DNA from: Bradymonadales bacterium
GTDB lineage: Bacteria > Myxococcota_A > UBA9042 > PWKZ01
Assembly: GCA_003559575.1 (NCBI GenBank)
Contig: PWKZ01000109.1
Location: forward strand, 1-32,159
Direction: 5' to 3'
DNA: 32,159 bases
Position numbers and translations under genes: made by a program. The notes beneath the pieces were generated by a model, which made no database searches, had not been told where the DNA came from, and saw nothing but the letters and a program-made list of their open reading frames with translations. Positions 1 to 5,612 of the stretch are shown here, in pieces (the first letter of the stretch is position 1; each line of letters begins with the position of its first letter).

Positions 1-123
1 GATCTCCCGACGGCTGACCCCCAACGACGCGCCGCACTCGCAGCCAAACTGGTCACCGCCCACCGCCGCAGTCCCATCGAATGCCGATTCGCGGAAAAAC
101 CAGACGACGACATCCCCTTCTGA
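1..123 (+). CDS. 3' end of an unknown protein with SSB-like acidic C-terminal tip (partial)
   Basis: The first frame is open from base 1 to a TGA at 121-123 and gives the last 40 residues of a protein whose start lies outside the window. The end reads D-D-D-I-P-F. This is the acidic tip of bacterial single-stranded DNA-binding protein, which recruits repair and replication partners. The residues before it are Ala/Arg-rich and not the Gly/Gln/Pro-rich linker usual in SSB. It may therefore be an unusual SSB or another protein that copies the SSB tip. The body of the protein is not visible, so the family cannot be settled. The gene reads toward the repeat-rich gap that follows. Confidence 0.5.
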   Translation, partial: DLPTADPQRRAALAAKLVTAHRRSPIECRFAEKPDDDIPF

Positions 124-248
124 GCAATCCCCAGATCTCTCGCCTGTGAAGTGCCGCCCGACGGGCGCCGAAACTATCGCCCGCGACCAGCCGACCTCCG
201 CTCACGCAAAGATGCGGCGGCCAGTCCAAATTTCTACGTTTCTTCGTG

Positions 249-269
249 AGCGCCTACAGCCGGTGCAGG
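249..269 (-). repeat. Inverted partial copy of the 105-bp repeat
   Basis: AGCGCCTAC (249-257) and CGGTGCAGG (261-269) are the reverse complements of GTAGGCGCT (367-375) and CCTGCACCG (344-352) inside the full copy at 309-413. The segment between the two blocks is 3 nt here and 14 nt in the full copy. It may be a decayed inverted copy, or the left arm of a larger palindrome with the full copy. Confidence 0.45.
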
Positions 270-284
270 AGGGGGGCTATAGAT

Positions 285-297
285 CCATAATCGTCGG
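285..297 (-). repeat. 13-bp dispersed motif CCGACGATTATGG, copy 1
   Basis: CCATAATCGTCGG is read on the plus strand, so the motif is on the minus strand. Identical cores lie at 454-466 and 5600-5612, and a one-mismatch copy is at 6731-6743. This copy sits just upstream of the ~105-bp structured repeat. Confidence 0.5.
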
Positions 298-308
298 CCC
301 ATCCTGGG

Positions 309-413
309 ATTCGCGCGCGGATTCACGCACATCTGCGGCGTCACCTGCACCGAATTAGTGCTCGACGTAGGCGCTGCATTGTACTGCGCCTAAGAACGGC
401 TTGTTTCCTTGCA
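309..413 (+). repeat. ~105-bp structured dispersed repeat, copy A
   Basis: This stretch is a close copy of 32046-32148 in the same orientation, with long identical runs at both ends and in the middle. It can fold. An inner stem TAGGCGC/GCGCCTA (368-374 with 386-392) closes an 11-nt loop. Outer pairs CCG/CGG (350-352 with 397-399) and TTA/TAA (355-357 with 391-393) lie around an asymmetric 5' bulge; TTA/TAA would compete with the last two pairs of the extended inner stem. The outer TTA/TAA pairs replace TCG/CGA in the other copy, so the pairing is kept. A T-rich run follows the hairpin. There is no open frame with a known product. It could be a small structured RNA, a terminator-like element or a miniature mobile element. 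Confidence 0.75.
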
Positions 414-442
414 CATGCACGCAACTCCACTAAGCGGGGCTC

Positions 443-466
443 CTCAGAACGAACCGACGATTATGG
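443..466 (+). repeat. Dispersed 24-bp repeat containing CCGACGATTATGG, copy 2
   Basis: The 13-bp core is at 454-466. The match to the reverse complement of 6731-6754 extends over 24 bp with a single mismatch, starting CTCAGAACGAA. Here it lies about 120 bp upstream of the lipoprotein start. The copy at 6731-6754 lies about 110 bp upstream of the membrane glycosyltransferase start but in the opposite orientation. Confidence 0.6.
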
Positions 467-481
467 TATAGATGCGCCTAC

Positions 482-510
482 TTGACGATCCGTAAAGGCA
501 CAGCTATCTT
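482..510 (+). promoter_or_regulatory. Predicted sigma70-type promoter for the small lipoprotein
   Basis: TTGACG (482-487) is separated by 17 nt from TATCTT (505-510), five and four matches to the consensus hexamers. It points toward the gene starting at 587 and would leave a leader of about 70 nt. This is a sequence match only. Confidence 0.4.
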
Positions 511-586
511 CGAATCGGAATTCTTGAGGCATAAATAGTCTGTCATACCAAGACCAGGTCATCGGGTTCATCATAGGAGATGCCCC

Positions 587-1048
587 ATGCATAAACGCAC
601 GAGTTACGCCTTTACCCTCCTAGCTATACTGGCGCTGATCGTGTTTTCAAGCTGTGCTCCCGGCGACGAGCGTTTCACTGGTGACAACCCCGCCGGCTTC
701 TTGGCTGGGCTCTGGCATGGCGCCATCGGAGTCGTCACCTTCGTCATCGGACTTTTCTCCGATTCGGTGAGATTCTACGAGCCACAAAACGCCGGAAGCT
801 TATACGACTTCGGCTTCATACTCGGAGTGCTTTGTGTTTGGGGGGGCGGCACCGGATCTATCGTGAAAGGGAAAAGAGCGTCACAGGAGAGAGTAGCTGA
901 CGCCGAATGGGAAGAGATTGGGTCTCGAGTAGAGGAGAAGGTGCTCACAAAACTCAAACACTGGGTCGAAGCGGAGGAGGGGGCGGATAGCGAAGAAGTT
1001 GAGCGAAAGCTCAAGAGGAAGATCAAAAAGTGGCTCGACGAGGAATAA
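587..1048 (+). CDS. Small predicted lipoprotein with a membrane segment and charged helical tail
   Basis: The protein has 153 residues. Residues 1-23 form a lipoprotein signal: positively charged start, hydrophobic run, then F-S-S-C with Cys23 as the likely lipidated residue. A second hydrophobic stretch (about 40-60) and a third (about 75-90, ending in a Gly-rich loop) follow. The last 60 residues are rich in Glu and Lys, with a heptad-like helical look. Small proteins of this build occur in many Gram-negative genomes, but I cannot name a function. An AGGAGA ribosome site stands just before the ATG. The gene is alone on its strand and converges on the glycerate kinase gene with a 13-bp gap. 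Confidence 0.75.
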   Translation: MHKRTSYAFTLLAILALIVFSSCAPGDERFTGDNPAGFLAGLWHGAIGVVTFVIGLFSDSVRFYEPQNAGSLYDFGFILGVLCVWGGGTGSIVKGKRASQERVADAEWEEIGSRVEEKVLTKLKHWVEAEEGADSEEVERKLKRKIKKWLDEE

Positions 1049-1061
1049 CCGCCCATTTCCC

Positions 1062-2261
1062 TCATCTCACACTCAGCCATCGACGTGTCGCCTCGGAGGC
1101 GAGTTCGCTAAGAAGCTCGTCCGTGCAAGCCAACGCCTGCTCAATCGAGCCCGCCCGCTCGGCTAAGGAAAGCACCCCATCAAGGCCCAACTGTTCTCGC
1201 GCCAAGGCAATATCGAAGCGAAGTTGCCCCACGATGGCCACCACCGGCACCCCTGCACGCCGCGCTTCAGCAGCCACCCCTGCCACCACTTTGCCCTCGC
1301 TTGTCTGCTCATCGAGGGCACCTTCGCCGGTAAGCACCAAATCGGCGGTGGCAAGCACTCGCCGCAACCCCAAGAGCCGAATTACCTCGGCCACTCCGCG
1401 CACTAGCCGCGCTCCGCAAAAAGCCACGAGCCCCGCACCCAAGCCACCGGCAGCTCCTCCGCCCGGTAGGCTCCCGACCTCAGATCGCACTTCTCCGAAA
1501 AGATTCGCCAACCCGGCAGATAGGAGTTCAACATCTTGTGGACTCGCACCCTTTTGTGGCCCATAAAGCCGTGCGGCACCAGGCTTGCCGGCCCTGTCGA
1601 GGACGGGTGTGCTCACATCGCAGAGAGCGACCAACTCGATCTCCGCGAAACGCTGCCGAAGCGCCGCGCAGTCCACCCGCGCTATCGCTCCCAAGTCACC
1701 ACCGACCAGAGGCGCGCTCATCCGCTCGCCGGTGACATCAAAAAACTCAGCTCCCATGGCCTGGGCGAACCCGACACCACCGTCCACAGTAGCCGAGCCC
1801 CCCAAGCCAACGAGGATCCGGTCGGGTTTCTCCGCGAGCGCAGCCCTCAGTAACGCCCCCAGCCCAAAGCTGGAGGTCGCGAGAGGCCGACGTTGAGACG
1901 GCCCAAGCTCCTCGAGCCCAATTGCTCGCGCCACCTCGACGACAGCTGTCAACCGACCATCCCCAGTAGTCAAGAGACCAATCTCGGCCACTTTGGGCCG
2001 CCTGAGCGGATCGGAGGTGAGCACCTCTTTGCGCACTCCGCCACACGCGGCCGACAAGGTTTCCAGGAACCCCTCGCCACCATCGGTCATGGGGAAAGCG
2101 TGACAATCCGCATCGGGGTGCACAGCCCTAACCCCATGCACCAGCTGCCGAACGACCTCCGCCGCGCGTCGGCTTTCCTTGAAGCTATCCGGCGCCAGAA
2201 CGACAGAAGGGCGTACAGAGAAATCGCTGAATTCAGTTTTGCTGGAACACGTAATCGTCAT
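1062..2261 (-). CDS. Glycerate 2-kinase (GlxK/GarK family)
   Basis: Glycerate kinase of the GK-I family phosphorylates D-glycerate with ATP, feeding glyoxylate, glycolate or serine-derived carbon into lower glycolysis. Family marks are the N-terminal A-P-D-S-F-K-E-S, the glycine-rich G-L-G-G-S-A-T-V-D-G-G in the middle and T-G-E-G-A-L-D-E-Q-T near the C-terminus. The length, about 400 residues, is close to the usual 380. The start used is the only ATG near the conserved N-terminus; an upstream in-frame TTG at 2273 is possible. The first 20 or so codons overlap the 3' end of the ferritin-like gene in another frame, so the two are probably translated from one mRNA. A D-2-hydroxyacid dehydrogenase that could supply glycerate lies far away at 21086-22045. 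Confidence 0.93.
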   Translation of the reverse strand: MTITCSSKTEFSDFSVRPSVVLAPDSFKESRRAAEVVRQLVHGVRAVHPDADCHAFPMTDGGEGFLETLSAACGGVRKEVLTSDPLRRPKVAEIGLLTTGDGRLTAVVEVARAIGLEELGPSQRRPLATSSFGLGALLRAALAEKPDRILVGLGGSATVDGGVGFAQAMGAEFFDVTGERMSAPLVGGDLGAIARVDCAALRQRFAEIELVALCDVSTPVLDRAGKPGAARLYGPQKGASPQDVELLSAGLANLFGEVRSEVGSLPGGGAAGGLGAGLVAFCGARLVRGVAEVIRLLGLRRVLATADLVLTGEGALDEQTSEGKVVAGVAAEARRAGVPVVAIVGQLRFDIALAREQLGLDGVLSLAERAGSIEQALACTDELLSELASEATRRWLSVR

Positions 2262-2679
2262 ACTCCAACTCAAAGCGTAACTTGTGCCTTGCCTCCTCCT
2301 GCGCCAACGCGAGAAATGTCTCAGCCAACTCGGGATCAGCGGCGCTCCTCGACAAATCCTCGTAGAGCCGGAACGCCGCCTTTTCTCTTTTCATCGCGAT
2401 TACGAGGGCAACACCAAAATCGAACTCTTCTTCCTCATCAACCTCAACCGTGTACTCCGCAATCTTGAGATTGGCTACCTTCGCCGCCGAGGCCTTTAGG
2501 CGACCTCCAGCCTTGACGCGCTCGAGCTTCGCTTTGTGCCCCAACTCCTCTCGCGCGAACCCCGCGAATACGTCACGCATCCAAGGACGGTCCATCCGCT
2601 CAGCCAACTCGTAATAGAAGTCGGCCGCCTCTTGCTCGCGGTCAATCGCGAAATCGAGGATATCGTTTACATTCGTCAT
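2233..2679 (-). CDS. Ferritin-like/rubrerythrin-type diiron protein
   Basis: The 148-residue protein consists of two similar helix pairs. Each half has a Glu in an early helix (Glu17 and Glu99) and an E-E-x-x-H motif (Glu45/His48 and Glu129/His132), the ligand set of a rubrerythrin-type diiron four-helix bundle. There is no C-terminal rubredoxin domain and no Cys pair. It is therefore an erythrin-like protein, likely acting in iron handling or peroxide defence in the cytoplasm. An acidic insert, D-E-E-E-E, separates the halves. It is the first gene of a two-gene unit with the glycerate kinase gene, whose start lies inside its 3' end. It is transcribed divergently from the zinc-ribbon gene. 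Confidence 0.88.
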   Translation of the reverse strand: MTNVNDILDFAIDREQEAADFYYELAERMDRPWMRDVFAGFAREELGHKAKLERVKAGGRLKASAAKVANLKIAEYTVEVDEEEEFDFGVALVIAMKREKAAFRLYEDLSRSAADPELAETFLALAQEEARHKLRFELEYDDYVFQQN

Positions 2680-2756
2680 CAGCTCTAAATCTCTTCCCTC
2701 AAGTCAACACCCGAGCAAGGCAAGGCGTTCAGTCGCGCCCCAGATTTTGAAAAACT

Positions 2757-2784
2757 TTGCCGTACTGAGTTCCGACTCTATTAT
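2757..2784 (+). promoter_or_regulatory. Predicted promoter for the zinc-ribbon protein
   Basis: TTGCCG (2757-2762) and TATTAT (2779-2784) are 16 nt apart. Transcription would start near 2790, downstream of the longest in-frame start (2747) and upstream of the ATG at 2843. This supports the shorter protein. Confidence 0.4.
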
Positions 2785-2842
2785 AGACGTTGAATTGGCC
2801 CGCAGGACCATGCAAGCACTGCGGTTGCGGAGTAACAGAGAC

Positions 2843-3232
2843 ATGAAGCGCAACTATTTCTGTCCTCAATGTGATGCGCATCTAAACCCCAATATCAAGA
2901 TCATCCTAGCAGTAGTAAGGGGACCCGAGCGCGGGCTGGCCCTCTTTAGTCCGCAGCCAGGCAACTATCGTGTGATTCTGGCACATGGGTTTTCGATAGC
3001 CAAGGGCGATCTGCTCGACTTCCACTGCCCGGTATGCCACGCAAGCCTCCGCTCTCCCGTCAGCCCGCAGCTAGCACGATTGGTGCTTCGCGCAAATCGA
3101 AACAGCGAAAATTTCGTCGATTTCTCGAGAACTTTCGGCGAAGAGGCGACCTTCGTGATCTCCGACGAACAGGTTACCCCCTACGGCGAACACGCCGAGG
3201 AGTACGATGGCCTGAACTTCTTCGGCGAATAG
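2843..3232 (+). CDS. Small protein with two CxxC motifs (zinc ribbon)
   Basis: The 129-residue protein has C-P-Q-C at residues 7-10 and C-P-V-C at 62-65. These can together bind one zinc ion in a zinc-ribbon or knuckle fold. The stretch between them is beta-rich. The C-terminal 40 residues are acidic and end Y-D-G-L-N-F-F-G-E. No signal peptide is present, so it is probably cytoplasmic. An in-frame start at 2747 is possible but lies upstream of a likely promoter, and the 32 extra residues look unconserved. The TAG stop (3230-3232) lies inside the first unit of a 12-bp repeat array. The function is not recognised; a regulatory or chaperone-like role is only a guess. Confidence 0.7.
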   Translation: MKRNYFCPQCDAHLNPNIKIILAVVRGPERGLALFSPQPGNYRVILAHGFSIAKGDLLDFHCPVCHASLRSPVSPQLARLVLRANRNSENFVDFSRTFGEEATFVISDEQVTPYGEHAEEYDGLNFFGE

Positions 3233-3281
3233 TAGGTGCGGCGAATAGTAGGTGCCGAATAGTAGGTGCAATAGTAGGTGC
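3228..3281 (+). repeat. Four direct copies of AATAGTAGGTGC with shrinking spacers
   Basis: Copies lie at 3228-3239, 3244-3255, 3258-3269 and 3270-3281. The spacers are GGCG (4 nt), CG (2 nt) and none, so the period falls 16, 14, 12. The first copy carries the TAG stop of the zinc-ribbon gene. The last runs into GTGCCACCC (3278-3286), which is the exact complement of GGGTGGCAC inside each unit of the neighbouring 62-bp repeat. Confidence 0.85.
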
Positions 3282-3388
3282 CACCCAAACCGGGAAGCCC
3301 TTGAGTAGACGAGTGAAAGTCGACAGCCCGGCTAGCACTGCACTGCGCTTCCCAGTACCGGTGGGCTTGAGACCCCCCAGCACCACCT

Positions 3389-3528
3389 GATGACTAAAAC
3401 CATCATCATTTCAAGATGTCAACGGGGTGGGTGGCACTCCTGGGGGGGTGGGGACCCGCCAGGGGAGATGACTAAAACCATCATCATTTCAAGATGTCAA
3501 CGGGGTGGGTGGCACTCCTGGGGGGGTG
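3389..3528. repeat. 62-bp tandem repeat, two near-identical units
   Basis: Units at 3389-3450 and 3467-3528 are identical as far as I can read, with a 16-bp spacer (period 78). Each begins GATGACTAAAACC and ends in a G-rich run, GGGTGGCACTCC then a string of G. On the minus strand each unit carries TTGACA, 17 nt before TTTTAG. The second unit covers the stop codon of the AAA+ gene and codes for its last dozen residues. A 63-codon plus-strand frame through the repeat is not thought to be a gene. Confidence 0.9.
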
Positions 3529-5573
3529 TCTCGGGTTACCTTGCCGGCCGCCACATACTCGTCGCGGCACGACTCGTGTAGAATCTTGGCCGTTATTGGG
3601 GAGTCGGCGTCACATGCCCAGTAGGCCGCGCGCAGCAGCACGTTCTTGATCATGGCGCCGGTCAATTCGTATTGCTGAGCAAAATCGCCAAAATCCACGT
3701 CCTCTGCCAACGGCGCCTCGGCCGGACACAGCACCCGCCAGATCCTCTCCCGCTGCTCCCGGTTGGGCTCCTCGAAAGTCACCCGAAACTGGATCCTTCG
3801 AATCAAAGCCTTGTCCAGGGCGCCATATGTGTTGGTGGTCAAAATACACACCCCCGGGAAACGCTCGATCTCCTGGAGCAACAGATTGACCTCCATGTTG
3901 GCATAGCGATCTGTACTGGTCTTCGTCTCAGCGATACGAGTCGAGAACAACGCGTCGGCCTCATCGAACAACAGCATTGCATGGCTGACTCTTGCCTGCT
4001 GGAAGATCGCCTTCAAGTGCTTCTCGGTTTCGCCGACCCATTTGGAGACCACCTCCGGGATGTTGACCCTATAGAGCGCCCGATCGAACTCCCCCGCGAT
4101 GATCTCGGCACAAAAAGTCTTGCCGGTCCCCGGCGGGCCGTCAAACAATACAGTGATCCCCTTGCCGGTAACCAACCGACGTCCAAATCCCCACCGGTTG
4201 AGCACCACCGATTGGTTGCCACAAGCAGCGATTATCTCTCGCACCTGCCGATAGGCACGCTCCGGCAACACGATATCCTCGAGCCGCAAATGGGTGGTGC
4301 TGCGCTCGGTGAGCGACTCCAGCGCATAGCGAAGCTGAGAGCGGCAGCCCGCTTCCAACAACTTCATCGTCAGCGCCGGCTTGCGGGGTGTCTCCGCCAG
4401 CGCTCGATTGACCGCCATCAAGATGGCGTTCTTGATTGTGCCCCCTGAAAAATCATAGGTATTCGCCAACACATCCAGATCAATATCCCCCTGCAGCGGA
4501 ACCTCGGGCGGCAAGTGAACCTCCCAGATCTGACGCCGCAGGTCCGGCCCCGGGATCTCGAACGGCAGGTGGTAAATGATCCGCCGCTCAAGCCCCTCGT
4601 CGAGCATCTCGGGGTGATTGGTGACAAGCACCAAGATCCCCTCGAACTCCTCAATGGCCTTGAACGCGGTCGCCTTGCGCTTGTCGGCACGCCCCAGCAG
4701 CGCTTCGCACTCGTCGACGAGCACCAGGGAGTCCCGCATCGTGGCCTCACTGAAAATGTCGCGCAGCATCGCGTCGAGCCCCTCACCCTCAGGCAAGTCA
4801 GCGGCGCTCAACGCGATTAGGGAGCGACCTGAATGCGTCGCCAACGCCTGTGCCAACAGGGTCTTACCTGTACCGGAGGGGCCACTGAACAAGAGCGTCA
4901 AACCACGCCCATAAGGCAGAACCCGATCAAAACCCCAGTCGCTGATGAGCGCCCGATAGCCCCGATAGTGATCAATCAGCTCCATGATCTGATTCATCTG
5001 CCGCGGCTCGAGGACGACGTTGAGCAGCGCCACATTGGGCAGCTCGATGGAAGCGACCCGCGCCACCGATTCGCTCAGCTCATGCTCCCGCAGGATGAAG
5101 CGCAGAGTCGGAGTGGTAAGCTCGAAGCGACGCGCGATGAGCCCTTCGGAGGCGCCGACCTCGGTGCGTCCCATCACGATTAACCGATGACGCAGCAATC
5201 TTGATGACGGCAAAAAGGACTGCCGCGCCGCCAGGCGCTCGGTGGGCGTGGCGCAAAACCGCTCGAGCGCCAACCGCACGGTGACGGCGCGCGCGAACGT
5301 ATCCGTCCCACTCTTGGCCACCAACGCCGCCATGCGCGGCTCGATATGAATTGCCAGCGCCAACAGGAGACACTTCTGTTCAAATGAGTTCAAACGAAAA
5401 CGGCGGCAGATCTGGACCAGTGGCCCTTCGTCGTCCGACTGTTCCACTTGCTGGGCGAAATCGGCCCATGCCACATGGGCTTGCGCGGCCTCGCGGCTAC
5501 CTGACTCGACCACCAGCAAATCGGCCACGGCCGCAATACCACTGGTGATGAGCTGGATGTTCGGGTCGCTCAT
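3489..5573 (-). CDS. AAA+ ATPase with two ATPase modules
   Basis: The protein has 694 residues. An all-helical N-terminal region (about 1-180) precedes two AAA+ modules. The first has Walker A G-P-S-G-T-G-K-T at 231-238 and Walker B L-V-L-V-D-E at 283-288. The second has Walker A G-P-P-G-T-G-K-T at 479-486, Walker B M-L-L-F-D-E-A-D at 533-540, sensor T-T-N at 579-581 and Arg residues at 592-593. The second module also has the pore-loop-like K-W-V-G-E-T-E at 511-517. The build resembles orphan tandem AAA proteins and the ATPase of contractile injection systems, but no such system is nearby. It follows the phospholipase gene by 39 nt, probably in one operon. A weak GAGG precedes the ATG. The last 12 or so residues come from the adjoining 62-bp repeat. 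Confidence 0.88.
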   Translation of the reverse strand: MSDPNIQLITSGIAAVADLLVVESGSREAAQAHVAWADFAQQVEQSDDEGPLVQICRRFRLNSFEQKCLLLALAIHIEPRMAALVAKSGTDTFARAVTVRLALERFCATPTERLAARQSFLPSSRLLRHRLIVMGRTEVGASEGLIARRFELTTPTLRFILREHELSESVARVASIELPNVALLNVVLEPRQMNQIMELIDHYRGYRALISDWGFDRVLPYGRGLTLLFSGPSGTGKTLLAQALATHSGRSLIALSAADLPEGEGLDAMLRDIFSEATMRDSLVLVDECEALLGRADKRKATAFKAIEEFEGILVLVTNHPEMLDEGLERRIIYHLPFEIPGPDLRRQIWEVHLPPEVPLQGDIDLDVLANTYDFSGGTIKNAILMAVNRALAETPRKPALTMKLLEAGCRSQLRYALESLTERSTTHLRLEDIVLPERAYRQVREIIAACGNQSVVLNRWGFGRRLVTGKGITVLFDGPPGTGKTFCAEIIAGEFDRALYRVNIPEVVSKWVGETEKHLKAIFQQARVSHAMLLFDEADALFSTRIAETKTSTDRYANMEVNLLLQEIERFPGVCILTTNTYGALDKALIRRIQFRVTFEEPNREQRERIWRVLCPAEAPLAEDVDFGDFAQQYELTGAMIKNVLLRAAYWACDADSPITAKILHESCRDEYVAAGKVTRDTPPGVPPTPLTS

Positions 5574-5599
5574 GAGCCGCCTCGTTCACGAGGGTCGAG

Positions 5600-5612
5600 C
5601 CGACGATTATGG
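5600..5612 (+). repeat. 13-bp dispersed motif CCGACGATTATGG, copy 3
   Basis: An identical core to 454-466 fills part of the 39-nt gap between the phospholipase stop and the AAA+ start, ending exactly next to the phospholipase stop codon. It lies 27 bp upstream of the AAA+ ATG. Confidence 0.55.

Larger units (their letters stand above)
124..586. other. Repeat-rich intergenic region, no convincing gene
   Basis: About 460 bp lie between the cut-off first gene and the small lipoprotein gene. A 70-codon frame at 146-358 runs through the repeats and shows no family likeness, so it is not called. The stretch holds one copy of a ~105-bp structured repeat (309-413), an inverted half copy (249-269), two inverted copies of a 13-bp motif (285-297 and 454-466) and a probable promoter (482-510). 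The last 100 bp are clearly richer in A/T than the flanking genes. Confidence 0.6.

Noticed and set aside
309-413. Integron attC-like site (imperfect palindrome with one-sided bulge)
   Set aside because: The expected outer boxes RYYYAAC and GTTRRRY are missing in both copies, and no integrase or cassette array is present.
3228-3528. CRISPR array
   Set aside because: Units are too short or only two, spacers are tiny or not unique, and no cas gene is present.
3390-3581. 63-codon frame with a repeated 20-residue peptide
   Set aside because: It is the reading of the 62-bp tandem repeat and runs antisense into the AAA+ gene; no ribosome site or independent support.
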